The translations under genes were made by a program, and so were the position numbers. Of a DNA stretch of 64,000 bases, positions 31,440-41,365 are shown piece after piece; position 1 is the stretch's first letter; each line of letters begins with the position of its first letter. This DNA comes from Rhynchopus sp. YZ270_cl-10 (taxonomy: Eukaryota > Euglenozoa > Diplonemea > Diplonemida > Diplonemidae), in assembly GCA_964035575.1 (NCBI GenBank), contig OZ037897.1, forward strand, positions 1-64,000. The letters run 5' to 3'. The notes below the pieces were generated by a model. That model had not been told where the DNA came from. It searched no databases and saw only the letters and a program-made list of their open reading frames with translations.

Positions 31440-34400
31440 TTATTGAAAGTCCTCATCAACCGCGTCGACATCGATGGAGCAAGCCGCAGCACAGGAAGTG
31501 GCAGACGGGTGGGCGGAGGGTGCGGTGTGGCCACTTCCTGTCTGGGCGTTCATTGCTGCTGATGCGGTGGAGGAGTCGGAGGTGGACTGTGCGGCGGCGA
31601 TGGGGGACTCTTCATCGCTCTCCATCATCACCTCTGCGGCAGTGTAGCGTCGTCCGAAAGGGGATGTGGGCTCAGCAGAACAGGAAGTGGCAGACGGGTG
31701 GGCGGAGGGTGCTGTGTGGCCACTTCCTGTCTGCGATGTTGTAGCGGGTGCCGTGGTGGCATCGACCCCATCTGGGTCTCGCCCTCGGGACCCTGGATCC
31801 AAAGCTAGCGACACCGTCACCGTAGGGTCCCAATCATTCGTCAGCTCACTCGTCTTCGCCGATCCAGGCTGCGCTCCAGCGGGGCTGCGGACACCCATCG
31901 CCTTCTCCTGCATCGTCTCACGTCGCTGCTCCGACGATTTGGCCTTAGCAGAAACGAAGCGAGATGCACTCTCGGATCTGGCCCGGCGCAAGAGGACCTC
32001 CGTAGCCTCCCGTTCCTGCTTCTGGCGTTCCTCCGACAACCTCCTCCGCTCTGCCGACCGCCGGCGCAACTCTTCCCCCTCCTCTGGTGGGACGTCTCCC
32101 TCAACCCCACCCTCGAAGCCCGATTCCCTATCCTCAGGTTCCTCGGCAAAGCGGGGTGGCGTCACCGGCTGGGGAGAAGCGTCAGTCTGGTGCAGGTCTT
32201 GCATCGTAGCGCCAGCCTGCTCCCAATCTCCTTGAGAAGAGGGCGGCATAGGAGGAGTCTCATCAGGGTGTGCAGGGTGACGGACCGGTGTCGCTCCTGT
32301 CTGAGTCTGATCCACATCCATCTCCTCCTCCTTGACCCCGGCTTGGCGCATCTCAGCCTCATGGCGCTTCACCATCTCAGCTACCTCCAGTTCCTCTTCC
32401 CTTTCCCATTGGTCTTTCAGGGCACCCTCATGAACCCCCGCTCGTACACACCACCAAAGCCGCAGGAGACCCCTCTCAGTTTCATGGAACCGCATAAGGT
32501 CATGAACATGGGGAGCACCGTTGTCAATCGGGTCCTCATTCCCACGCCTGGTCCCTCTGGGCCCGTCTGGCTGGTCATCCATAGGGACCGGGGGCCCAGC
32601 ACAAGTCACTTGGTCCTGGCTGACTCGGCACGCCACGCAACAGCTCGTGCAGCAAGTCGTACAGAAATGTGACTCTGCTTCCGCTCCTTCGCTGTGCCCA
32701 TCGCATCCCCTGCAAATGAACGGGCCTGTCGTAGGCTCCCAAAGGCATGTGTCGGCACGTAGAGGCTTCGCTGCGCAGAGGATCTTGACTGCATCGACGT
32801 TCAGCGAGAGGGTCTCAAAGTGCCCGGCGATTACTCCAGTAAAAACCAGTCCCAGGGCTCCGTGGGGGGCACATAGGCGAGGGACATAGATTTTGGGCAC
32901 GGCGCCCGGGGAGACAAGGATTATGGTCATCTCGAGTACCTCACATAAGCCCATGATCATCGTTTCATCCGCCCACGTGGTGTCGTCTCTGCATCCTTCT
33001 CGCAATTTCCGTTCCATCCACGATCGACGGTCTCCAGCGCGCGCAGCCAGCTTAGCGTCACGAAGAACTTGGGCAACTGCCAGTTTCCGGAGGAGCGATG
33101 ACGAATGGTAGGGTGTATTCGGAGCGAAGTTCGCGGCCAAGGCGTCAAACAGGCAGTCACCCACAGTGAAGCTGTTCCTCGTACGCGAGCCAAGAAATTC
33201 TGCCTGCCTGTCCACCGCCCAAGACTTGAAGACATTCATATCTGTCAGAGAGTGGGTCGGGGAGAGGACCAGCTTCTCTAAGTTGTGTAGAAAAGATGAG
33301 GCCTCCTGATCGTCCTCCCTCGGTGTCGCCTGCGGGAATGTGGGTGACCTGGCTCTCTCAGCGCCCTTCATGTGCGTGTCGTGGGAAGTGTGCGGAGTAG
33401 GGGACGGAGCCGATGAGCGCACGTTACCACTGAGGATGTCAGCTAAGCCGTTCTGAGACGCCGGACAAAAGGGGGAGTCCCTTGAGCACAAATCGCACAC
33501 CAACCTCTCGCACCCCTCAGCACATTTGAAGTGCGCCTCGCAACCGTCGATGGGGCGAACGCAACGCCTACACTGGTACACCGTCCCCACCGGTGCAGAC
33601 TGTGCTGCGGGGATACGCTTCATCATCGCCACAGACTTGCAGAAACGCTTCGACTTCGGCGCAGGTATCGGTTCCATGCCGAGGATTTCTCCCTTGAGGT
33701 GCGAGTCTGTGAAGGAGAGGGGGCTGAGGAACCAGTCCTGTGAAACGTCATCAACCGGACCTGCGAAAACGAAGAGCGCCTCCCGGGCCCTTTTGGTCGG
33801 CACCAGAATTTGGGGACGCATGCGATCACAGATGATCACAATGGTGCACTCTAAAGCCTCTCCCGCGCCAGCAAGTGCCACCATATCCATCCAAGTGCGG
33901 GCGTCCGATCGGTCGCTGCTCTTTGTGCCCATGTACTCCAGCCAGTTCTTCACAGGAATGGAGATGCAATCCGCGAGGTCCGGTCGGTCATTTTTTACAA
34001 TCTCCACAGCACGTCTCCGGAGTTCCTTATGACTCGTCTCTCCGTTGATGTCTTCAATCAAAAGATCCTTCTTGAGATCCACCGAGCATGCGGTCAGCAG
34101 TGCATCGAACCCGCTGTCACCTCTCAGGATTTTGTAACGCTGGGGGTGTGTGAGCCCCAGTCGTGCAGCCTGCGTCTCTGCGTCAGGGCATGCGCCGTCT
34201 GCCATCATGCGGAGGATGTTCCAATACGCAGCAGGTGTCTCCCCCCCGGCCTGACGCCCCGCTCGGAAAGGATTGTGTCGGAAGACCGTTCCACCCACCT
34301 TCTTCTCTGGCATTGAGAAGTAGTCGCGCGGTTCATGCGCTATTTCGGCTTCCTCGACCTCCACAGACGGTTCACGCTCCGGTAAGTTGCTGACAGGGTT

Positions 34401-37400
34401 GCTGAGGTATGTGGAATCCATCTGCCTGAGATCTTCTTCCGCGGGACGCTGAACTGAGTCGGCGCTGTGGGGCAAGTGTTCATTGATGTCTGTGCAAAGC
34501 ACGCCTCGGGCAACAAAGGACTTACCCACGGCTGCTTGGTATGCGCACGACATATGCTCCCGTAGCCTCGCCTCAGTCGGTGCATCGCCGCCAGGGTCCT
34601 TTGTGCACGCAAGCCCGGCCACCTGGCTGATGACCCGGTTGCACTCTTCCGATGCCCCACCGAAGGCCTCAAACACCATGGGGGAGAAGAGCACGTCCGC
34701 ACCTCTGCAATCCTCCAGGTGTTTCTTCCGCTTCTCCTCCCCGGCCACTTTGGCTGCGTACTCGCTATGTTGTGCCGCTCGATGCACGTAAGTGGGGAGG
34801 GTCGGAGCTACTACTGTGAAATCCAAAGCTCTTCGCCGGGTCTCCATGATGCCAGATGGGAGGAACACGTCTGCCGGCCTCTTCCCAGACTCAAAACCCA
34901 AGTCTTTCTCCAAAGAGGGGTTGAGCCCCGCCGCATCCGCTGCCAAGAAAAAGGAGTGCTTCAGGGCGTCATGCCGTTCGGTTCTGTGACCCATGTAGCC
35001 GCAAGAGAAAGTGTGGTCCCCGAAAGCATCCATGCACACCCCATCTCTGCTACATCCGTTGCACTCACTCTTAGGCTTGTGCACTGCCACACCCAGACGA
35101 AATCGGGCTGCCCCCGCGAAGTATGCAGAGGGGATGGAATTGGGGGGCGAGGGCGTGGCGGTCAGCCAGGTGCCAGACATAGGGAGTTGCAGAGAAAGCA
35201 GGCGTGCTCGATCCCGGTCGCTGGTGGCCACTCGCTTCAGCTCTGCTGCTTGTTCGTCCACGATGGCTGATGACAGCTGCTGTTGCACCACAGCCTTGGA
35301 AGGCATCCTATCCCCATCGATGTGCTGCGACGCAGGTACTCTGGTGTTGTACGCCTCGGCTGCATTCTTCCACCTTGCCTTGTCCCATTCGAACTTCGGG
35401 TCCAGCTGCTGGGCAAGCTTGAAAGACCCAGCTTGCGATGCCAGGGCTGCAGCGGGCCAATGGTCGACTGTGCGACGAATGCCTAAACCCCCTATGGCGA
35501 TGGGGAGGGCAGCCTGCAGGCGGGCCTGTGCTGGCAAGGCCCCGTGCTCATCATGCAGGATCGTCGCCAAACACCTGTCCACCTCCGCATCAAAATCCCG
35601 GAGGTAGCCCTCCCCTAGGTCCACACATGATATTCCACGCATGTAGAATACCATTTTGCAAAATCCCTCACAAAAGCGCAAGATGTAGTACGCATGCTGT
35701 GAGTCTTTGAGGTTTCTGAGGGCGTTCAAGTTCAACTTCGACTTATCTAGCTTGCTCTGCATGTACTTCCTGCAGTGCTCTGCTGTGCCGATGGGGATGC
35801 CCAGGAAGTCGAAGTTCTGGTTGTGGAGGGAGAAGCCGTCGTTGTGCCCGTCAGACGCATCCCGGATGGTGAACCCCCTATTACGCAGATCTTCCGCAGA
35901 GTCGCCCGCCAACGTCACAAGTTCGCATTTTGAACGGTTGACTTTTAGACCAAGGCGGCTGCTCGAATCCACTAGGGCATCGTAAGCGGCCAGGACTGCC
36001 TCAGGATCCCCCCGAATGCAACCATCGTCCAGGTACCAAATAGACCCGTCGAGGCCCCTGTTCGCGCTCAACCTTTCTGTCATCTCAGCAATCGCCAAAG
36101 AGAAGAGGATAGGGCCTAGTGGGTCACCTTGTTGGACCCCACATTGGGACTCAAGTGTAGCCTCACCATAAAATAGGGAGGTGTGGCCGGCGTAGCACCA
36201 CCTCACCCACGTGGAGATCTCAGGGATGTGCCGTTCAACTGCACTGATGAAGGTGGCCCTATCTACAGTGTTGAAAGCATTGTGATAGTCCACCTTCAGG
36301 ATCACCTTGTCCATCCCCAGGTACTTCCGTGCATACTGTGCCACCACTGCAGTGGCAGCCTCCGAGCCCCGCGGCGTTGAAACCCCCACCTGGTTCCCCT
36401 TGCGGAAAATTTCAGCCGCCCGTTTCCGTAGCCTGTTTGCCAGAATCTTGCCAATCAACCGGCGAGTCACGTCTCCCACTGCGATCGGACGCACATCCTC
36501 AGGCTTGTCTTTTGAGACCTTCCTGAGGGCTACCAGCTTGGCTCCGGCAAAGAAAGGCGCGACCTCTCGGTGAGCTTTGCCTTGTGCCAATGAGGACAAC
36601 ACCTTCGTTAGAGCAGCGAGCGTGCCAGGGGTATGCTTCTGGTTGCACAGGACACGGAGGAGTGATCCTGTCAGGTTTGACGGACCACCTGCAGTGGCTC
36701 GCGGCATGCTGCTGATTGCTTCCATAACCTCCTTGGTGGTGAAATCGGCGGGCCCAGAGGGGTTCCTCACATTCTCATGCATAACCGATCGGATCTCCGT
36801 GGGGTGTTTGCCCTTCAGCTTCTCCAGAGTTGCGGGTCCATGTGGTGCGAGTCCGTCACTGGTGAGGGCTGTCAGGGCCTGGCCCGGAAGTCCCGTTGCT
36901 GCCTTCAAACGGGAGCGTTTCTGGCGCGCCTCCAAAGTGTCCCCTGGTGTCCACACAGGCTGGTCCTGTACCTCATCCAAAGCGTTGGACCAAAGCTCCC
37001 CCCAGCTCCCAGCGTCCCACCTATCCAGGTCCTTTTTCCAGGAGTTGAAACAACGTCGATCTGTTACCTTCGTCCTGCGTCCGTGCGCACGGTCCCTGTG
37101 TAAGACAGTGAAGAACAGGGCAAACTTCGTCCAGGCACAAGGGTCCTGATGCACCAGGATCTCCTGCAGTACCCTCTGGAAGATGAGGGTGTAGCGGTGG
37201 GCCAGGTCAGGTGGGCAGGTTCCTTTCAGCTTGAACCGTGTGGTCCCAATCTCCTGCAAAGAGGGCATGCCAGCGGGGCGGGCGCCGCGGAGGCGGTTGT
37301 CTATGGATGGGGCTGGTACCTCTTTCATTATAGCCGAACACGCCTGGCACGCGCTCTGTGAACGTTGTAGGAGGGCCGTGCACTCGTCTCCGACGCATCT

Positions 37401-40400
37401 CCTAAAACCGAAGTAGGACAAGATGTGATCTGGAATGTACTCAGCCGCTCTCGTATGGAGCTTCAAATGATTTAGGAGGCCGGACCGTGTGAACGACTTC
37501 ACATCTGATTGTGAAACTATGCCACCCTTGCAACCCTCCACTGGGCAAAAGCAGAAGTCCTCCTCCGGTTTACCAAGACAGGATTCCAGATCCTCACCCG
37601 AGGGGTCCGATGTAGACAACGGGCACTGGTCCAGGGCCAAGGGGTTCAGCTTCGCTCTGACCGCTTTCTTCAGCAAGGCCGACGATATGTCCCGAAAGTC
37701 CCTCTCATCTACCGGACGGATAGCCTCGTAGTGGCCATTGCACAGCGCCACGGCTACCGTCGTGCGACCCATCAACTCCTTGGCGCGCTTTTCCTCGTTC
37801 TTTATGTTCCCCTCACCTGGCGCGATCAGGACGATCGGGGTCGCTCCAGCCTGAACGATGACGATGTTGAGGTTGCGCCTCACCGCGAAGAGACGCAGGG
37901 CAAGGTGGTCCAACTTTGCAGATCCTCTGACCCCATCAATCCAACGAGTGAGCGCATCGCCGGACTTGAGGACACTCCTCATCGCACGTTCTAGCGTTAC
38001 CGCCAAGTCGCCGATGTCTTTCCGGTCGGTGGAGTAGGACGGCGGAGCGGAGCGCCAACCCGATGCGTGAATGGCCGCTAGGCTGCAGTCGTGTACAAAA
38101 TTATTTGGTACACGTTGGGCATGGGCTTCCCCCAGGATTCTATCCACTTCCAGAGCATGATCTCCGTATGTCGCGGACAGCGTTGCATCGGCACATCCAC
38201 CAACTAACTGGTCGTGCGGGATGTATTCCTCAGGGAACTCCCAGTCGTCAACCTCATCGCGCAATCCCCAAGCCCAGTCGTCGTCACCTTCCACGAACTC
38301 ATCATCCCATACAGCGACCTCCTCATCACCCACATCCTCTGCCAGGTGAGCAACCTCGTCATCCCAATGGGCGGCCTCCTCAACTTTCACAAATCGAGGT
38401 GTTGGTGGGCGCAGGTCCCAGGGCGTCACCGCTCGCCACAACAGCGACAGCAAGACCAGTAGGGACATCCCGATCCAGAGTAGCGGGCCATCAGCCTGGA
38501 TCGCAGATCCGACCAGCGACACCGCAAGCCTCAACAGGCGCCACTCCCTTCGCACTCGGCACAGTGCGCTCAGAAAAAGGCGTGCAACCGGAGAGGACGG
38601 ACGAGTGTGCACCTTGCGCCGATGGAGCTTGCCTGCCTGCGTCTTGATCCAGTTCAAGGACCTGTACCCCCGTCGCGTCTTCCTGGTCCTCCTACGCATC
38701 AGCCACAAAATGTAATGACTGAGGGTAGGGGCACGTCTGTCCTTCCACAGATCGAGGACTGCAAACGACACAAACACACCCCACTCAGGTGCCTCGGCTA
38801 CCCAGCGGGGGTCTGGTCGGCGAAGAGAAGAAAGGCGTTCCCAGAGGATGCTCCACCAGTCAAACCCAAGCCCATGTTCTGCACGCCCCATGTGAACATT
38901 GGGGGTGAGAACAGTACTCCACATACGCATCGACACACAGCCACCTAAAGTTTCAGGCCCCACAAGGCTGCCCCAGAACACCAGCATACCTCCGCTGTCA
39001 CCATGTGGGCTGTTGTTGGAGTTGCTGCTGTTGTAGTCTCTGAAGGTGTTGCTGTTGTTGCGGTTGCAGCTGCTGCTGTTGTTGCTGCTGTTGTAGCCTC
39101 TGATGGTGTTGCTGCTGGTGTTGCTGCTGGTGCTGCCGCTGGTGCTGCTGTTGTTGCATTTGCTGCTACTGCTGCTGCTATCACTGGTGCTGCTGTTGTA
39201 GCTGTTACTGCCGTTACTGCTAATGTTGTTGTTGTTGCTGCTGTTGTGGCCTCTGATGGTGTTGCTGCTGGTGCTGCTGCTGGTGCTGCTGCTGGTGCTG
39301 CTGCTGGTGCTGCTGTTGTTGCAGTTGCTGCTGCTGCTGCTGCTATCACTGGTGCTGCTGTTGTTGCTGTTACTGTAGCTACTGCTAAAGTTGCTGTTGA
39401 TGCTGCTGTTGTAGCCTCTGATGGTGTTGCTGCCGGTGTTGTTGCTGGTGCTGCTGCTGTTGCGGTTGCTGCTGCTGCTGCTGCTATCGCTGCTGCTGCT
39501 GTTGCTGGGACTGTTGTAATTGTGGCTTCTGCTGTGTTGTACGTCTAAATAGCTGCATACACCCGTATCACATCGCACACCTGGCTCTCCACCTCTACAC
39601 CAGTGTCTGCTGTTGTTGCTGGAGTTGTTGTTGTTGCTGCTATCAAAGCTGCAGCCGCTTAGGTTGTTGGGCACCAAAGGCCTCTTTTTGGGGTAATAAT
39701 GGGGGGGAATGGGGGGACTGTTTCTGCTGGCGCTGCAGAAGTTGCTGTTGCAGCAGTTGCTGTTGCTGTTGGTGTTGGTGTTGCCATTGCTGTATTTGAT
39801 GATGAAGCTCTTGTTGCAGCCGTTGCAGTTGCAGTAGTTGGAGCTGTTGCTGCTGCTCTTGCTGCTGTTGCTGAGGCAGTTGCTGTTGTTGTTGCTGTGG
39901 CAGTTGCCATTGCTGTTGTTGCTGTTGATGTTACTCTTGTTGCAGCTGTTGCATTTGCTGTAGGTGGAGCTGATGCTGTTGCTCTTGTTGCTGTTGCTGA
40001 GGCAGATGCTGTTGCTGTAGTAGTTGCCATTGCTGTAGTTGCTGATGTTGTAGCTCTTGTTGCGACCGTTGCAGTTGCTGTAGGTGGAGCTGATACTGTA
40101 GCTCTTGCTGCTGTTGTTGCTGTTACTGCAGTAGTTGCCATTGCTGTTGTTGCTGTTGCTGTTGCTCTTGCTGCTGTTGCTGTAGCAGTTGCTGTTGTTG
40201 TTGCTGTTACTGCAGTAGCTGCCATTGCTGTTGTTGCTGTTGATGTTGCTCTTGTTGCAACCGTTGCAGTTGCTGTAGGTGGAGCTGATGCTGTTGTTCT
40301 TGCTGCTGTTGCTGTAGCAGTTGCTGTTGCTGTTGCTCTTGCTGCTGTTGCTGTAGCAGTTGCTGTTGTTGTTGCTGTTACTGCAGTAGCTGCCATTGCT

Positions 40401-40553
40401 GTTGTTGCTGTTGATGTTGCTCTTGTTGCAACCGTTGCAGTTGCTGTAGGTGGAGCTGATGCTGTTGTTCTTGCTGCTGTTGCTGTAGCAGTTGCTGTTG
40501 TTGCTGCCCACCACCAACACACATAGCACCCCCAGAAGGGCCTTCCTCCGCAT
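31440..40553 (-). CDS. Retrotransposon polyprotein with three OTU-like domains, RT and RLE
   Basis: 3,037 aa from a true ATG at 40553. Residues 1-16 (MRRKALLGVLCVLVVG) resemble a signal peptide and are followed by ~500 residues of Asn/Ser-rich low complexity encoded by CAG/CAA/AAC repeats. Then: a segment like the element 1 N-terminus (M523 onward); OTU-like domain 1, Cys823 (HDCSLAAIH) with a NGHYEAI His; C2H2 and C4 fingers; reverse transcriptase with QQGDPLGPILFSL and YLDD at 1507; RLE with CxxC at 1831, HTFSC, RPAD and ALDFT; OTU-like domain 2 with Ser2147 in place of Cys (GDSGFDAL) and no HY/HF near its end; a Cys/His-rich finger; OTU-like domain 3 with Cys2467 (GDCLFDAL) and GHFETLSL; a second Cys/His-rich finger; a charged Glu/Arg-rich tail. 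Domains 2 and 3, each followed by a finger, look like a duplicated unit. Function as for element 1. Confidence 0.83.
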   Translation of the reverse strand: MRRKALLGVLCVLVVGSNNSNCYSNSSKNNSISSTYSNCNGCNKSNINSNNSNGSYCSNSNNNSNCYSNSSKSNSNSNCYSNSSKNNSISSTYSNCNGCNKSNINSNNSNGSYCSNSNNNSNCYSNSSKSNSNSNNSNGNYCSNSNNSSKSYSISSTYSNCNGRNKSYNISNYSNGNYYSNSICLSNSNKSNSISSTYSKCNSCNKSNINSNNSNGNCHSNNNSNCLSNSSKSSSNSSNYCNCNGCNKSFIIKYSNGNTNTNSNSNCCNSNFCSASRNSPPIPPHYYPKKRPLVPNNLSGCSFDSSNNNNSSNNSRHWCRGGEPGVRCDTGVCSYLDVQHSRSHNYNSPSNSSSSDSSSSSSNRNSSSTSNNTGSNTIRGYNSSINSNFSSSYSNSNNSSTSDSSSSSSNCNNSSTSSSTSSSTSSSTSSNTIRGHNSSNNNNISSNGSNSYNSSTSDSSSSSSKCNNSSTSGSTSSNTSSNTIRGYNSSNNSSSCNRNNSNTFRDYNSSNSNNSPHGDSGGMLVFWGSLVGPETLGGCVSMRMWSTVLTPNVHMGRAEHGLGFDWWSILWERLSSLRRPDPRWVAEAPEWGVFVSFAVLDLWKDRRAPTLSHYILWLMRRRTRKTRRGYRSLNWIKTQAGKLHRRKVHTRPSSPVARLFLSALCRVRREWRLLRLAVSLVGSAIQADGPLLWIGMSLLVLLSLLWRAVTPWDLRPPTPRFVKVEEAAHWDDEVAHLAEDVGDEEVAVWDDEFVEGDDDWAWGLRDEVDDWEFPEEYIPHDQLVGGCADATLSATYGDHALEVDRILGEAHAQRVPNNFVHDCSLAAIHASGWRSAPPSYSTDRKDIGDLAVTLERAMRSVLKSGDALTRWIDGVRGSAKLDHLALRLFAVRRNLNIVIVQAGATPIVLIAPGEGNIKNEEKRAKELMGRTTVAVALCNGHYEAIRPVDERDFRDISSALLKKAVRAKLNPLALDQCPLSTSDPSGEDLESCLGKPEEDFCFCPVEGCKGGIVSQSDVKSFTRSGLLNHLKLHTRAAEYIPDHILSYFGFRRCVGDECTALLQRSQSACQACSAIMKEVPAPSIDNRLRGARPAGMPSLQEIGTTRFKLKGTCPPDLAHRYTLIFQRVLQEILVHQDPCAWTKFALFFTVLHRDRAHGRRTKVTDRRCFNSWKKDLDRWDAGSWGELWSNALDEVQDQPVWTPGDTLEARQKRSRLKAATGLPGQALTALTSDGLAPHGPATLEKLKGKHPTEIRSVMHENVRNPSGPADFTTKEVMEAISSMPRATAGGPSNLTGSLLRVLCNQKHTPGTLAALTKVLSSLAQGKAHREVAPFFAGAKLVALRKVSKDKPEDVRPIAVGDVTRRLIGKILANRLRKRAAEIFRKGNQVGVSTPRGSEAATAVVAQYARKYLGMDKVILKVDYHNAFNTVDRATFISAVERHIPEISTWVRWCYAGHTSLFYGEATLESQCGVQQGDPLGPILFSLAIAEMTERLSANRGLDGSIWYLDDGCIRGDPEAVLAAYDALVDSSSRLGLKVNRSKCELVTLAGDSAEDLRNRGFTIRDASDGHNDGFSLHNQNFDFLGIPIGTAEHCRKYMQSKLDKSKLNLNALRNLKDSQHAYYILRFCEGFCKMVFYMRGISCVDLGEGYLRDFDAEVDRCLATILHDEHGALPAQARLQAALPIAIGGLGIRRTVDHWPAAALASQAGSFKLAQQLDPKFEWDKARWKNAAEAYNTRVPASQHIDGDRMPSKAVVQQQLSSAIVDEQAAELKRVATSDRDRARLLSLQLPMSGTWLTATPSPPNSIPSAYFAGAARFRLGVAVHKPKSECNGCSRDGVCMDAFGDHTFSCGYMGHRTERHDALKHSFFLAADAAGLNPSLEKDLGFESGKRPADVFLPSGIMETRRRALDFTVVAPTLPTYVHRAAQHSEYAAKVAGEEKRKKHLEDCRGADVLFSPMVFEAFGGASEECNRVISQVAGLACTKDPGGDAPTEARLREHMSCAYQAAVGKSFVARGVLCTDINEHLPHSADSVQRPAEEDLRQMDSTYLSNPVSNLPEREPSVEVEEAEIAHEPRDYFSMPEKKVGGTVFRHNPFRAGRQAGGETPAAYWNILRMMADGACPDAETQAARLGLTHPQRYKILRGDSGFDALLTACSVDLKKDLLIEDINGETSHKELRRRAVEIVKNDRPDLADCISIPVKNWLEYMGTKSSDRSDARTWMDMVALAGAGEALECTIVIICDRMRPQILVPTKRAREALFVFAGPVDDVSQDWFLSPLSFTDSHLKGEILGMEPIPAPKSKRFCKSVAMMKRIPAAQSAPVGTVYQCRRCVRPIDGCEAHFKCAEGCERLVCDLCSRDSPFCPASQNGLADILSGNVRSSAPSPTPHTSHDTHMKGAERARSPTFPQATPREDDQEASSFLHNLEKLVLSPTHSLTDMNVFKSWAVDRQAEFLGSRTRNSFTVGDCLFDALAANFAPNTPYHSSSLLRKLAVAQVLRDAKLAARAGDRRSWMERKLREGCRDDTTWADETMIMGLCEVLEMTIILVSPGAVPKIYVPRLCAPHGALGLVFTGVIAGHFETLSLNVDAVKILCAAKPLRADTCLWEPTTGPFICRGCDGHSEGAEAESHFCTTCCTSCCVACRVSQDQVTCAGPPVPMDDQPDGPRGTRRGNEDPIDNGAPHVHDLMRFHETERGLLRLWWCVRAGVHEGALKDQWEREEELEVAEMVKRHEAEMRQAGVKEEEMDVDQTQTGATPVRHPAHPDETPPMPPSSQGDWEQAGATMQDLHQTDASPQPVTPPRFAEEPEDRESGFEGGVEGDVPPEEGEELRRRSAERRRLSEERQKQEREATEVLLRRARSESASRFVSAKAKSSEQRRETMQEKAMGVRSPAGAQPGSAKTSELTNDWDPTVTVSLALDPGSRGRDPDGVDATTAPATTSQTGSGHTAPSAHPSATSCSAEPTSPFGRRYTAAEVMMESDEESPIAAAQSTSDSSTASAAMNAQTGSGHTAPSAHPSATSCAAACSIDVDAVDEDFQ
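31492..31735. repeat. Pair of ~54-bp repeats with inverted ends inside the element 2 ORF
   Basis: 31492-31546 and 31681-31735 are nearly identical. Each starts CAGGAAGTGG and ends CCACTTCCTG, so each can fold back. They encode a duplicated peptide around TGSGHTAPSAHPSATSC near the C-terminus. Confidence 0.85.
38407..38467 (-). other. 61-bp island identical to element 1
   Basis: Partner of 20719-20779. A second conserved block, 38700-38830, is about 92% identical to 20007-20118 of element 1, and most of its differences fall at third codon positions. Confidence 0.9.
39000..40520 (-). repeat. CAG/CAA trinucleotide-rich coding region of element 2
   Basis: On the - strand, long runs of CAG, CAA, CAC and ACA triplets with imperfect ~100-180-bp internal duplications (40140-40510 shows two clear copies). 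The used frame gives Asn/Ser/Cys-rich protein; the other two sense frames also stay open for long distances (Gln/Leu-rich and Ala/Thr-rich). Confidence 0.85.
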
Positions 40554-40616
40554 ATTTTTTTTTCTCCTTTGTGAAAAAGGAAAACAAGTTGGAAAATAAA
40601 GGGCAAGAAAAAGGAG

Positions 40617-40845
40617 AAAAAAGCACTCAGACTGAACTGGCTTCTAAGCTCAGAGTGAGCAAAAATAAGCCTCAGAAACTGAGACCAGGTCTGCACGTTC
40701 TTCTGTGCTGCTTCGTGGTGACAGGGACGCCTCGTGTAGGCGAGCACAGGAACTACCTGGGAAGAAAGCAGAACCGTTCCAGGGGTTCGTCTGGGTCTTC
40801 TAGCTCTTTCACAAGAGAATGCCTAGACGGCTTCTGGGGGAGGGG
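40617..40845. repeat. Repeat module R, copy 2
   Basis: Almost identical to 28691-28919. Here it lies 64 bp upstream of the element 2 start codon and is followed directly by the GTAAAAAGAAAGG part of module Q, the opposite order from copy 1. Confidence 0.85.
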
Positions 40846-40876
40846 TAAAAAGAAAGGACAAGTGTGTTGTAATGTG

Positions 40877-40988
40877 TAAAAAATGGTCCCCTTTGTAAAA
40901 AATGGTCCCCTTTGTAAAAAATGGTCCCCTTTGTAAAAAATGGTCCCCTTTGTAAAAAATGGTCCCCTTTGTAAAAAATGGTCCCCTT
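40877..40988 (+). repeat. 19-bp minisatellite, ~6 copies
   Basis: Unit GTAAAAAATGGTCCCCTTT at exact 19-bp spacing. It is related to the end of module Q and to the two-copy repeat at 29985-30022. Confidence 0.93.
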
Positions 40989-41365
40989 GCTGATGCTGCT
41001 GCTACTGCTGTTGGCGCTGCTGTTGTAGGTCCCGTCGGTGCTACCCCCACTGGGATTGTGGTTGCTTCCCCTGCTGTGCCTGCCGCTGCTTTTAGTGCCT
41101 TTTAGTGCACGAGCTGAAGCTGCCACTGTTGCATCTGTAGTAGCCGATACCTCTGAAGGTGGTGCCGCCGCCTTTGCTCGATAGCTTCTTGCGCTGCTGC
41201 AGGTCCAGTTGGGCAATGCGCTGCCACCCCCCACCGTCATCCATGGCTCTCCACCTGCACATCTTCACCAAAAAGAAAACAAAAATCAAAAGGAAATAAT
41301 AAGGGCAAGACACACTACGCCTTGCGCTTCGGCCTGCACCCTCAACCGTTTGCCCAGGGACCGCC
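40989..41365 (-). other. CTG-rich stretch, possible decayed 5' fragment of a related element
   Basis: On the - strand this carries CAG-rich sequence and a short frame resembling the low-complexity N-terminal region of the two retrotransposons, with no RT or other domain. I see no intact gene. It could equally be unrelated CAG-rich DNA. Confidence 0.35.

Larger units (their letters stand above)
30032..40553 (-). mobile_element. Non-LTR retrotransposon, element 2 (RLE class, three OTU-like domains)
   Basis: On the - strand: ORF 40553-31440, a 3' UTR of ~1.4 kb interrupted by the small insertion T2, and a poly(A) tail seen as T24 at 30032-30055. The 5' end is not certain; module R and the tandem repeat upstream (to about 40,990) may belong to it. 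The ORF is uninterrupted. It is a diverged relative of element 1: same domain order, alignable throughout RT and RLE, with islands of near-identical DNA near the N-terminus. No clear target-site duplication was found. Confidence 0.8.

Noticed and set aside
39003-40747. Long Ala/Val-, Ala/Thr- and Gln-rich frames overlapping the element 2 N-terminus as separate genes.
   Set aside because: They are alternative readings of the CAG/CAA repeats, lack ATG starts or domains, and the conserved downstream domains belong to the frame starting at 40553.
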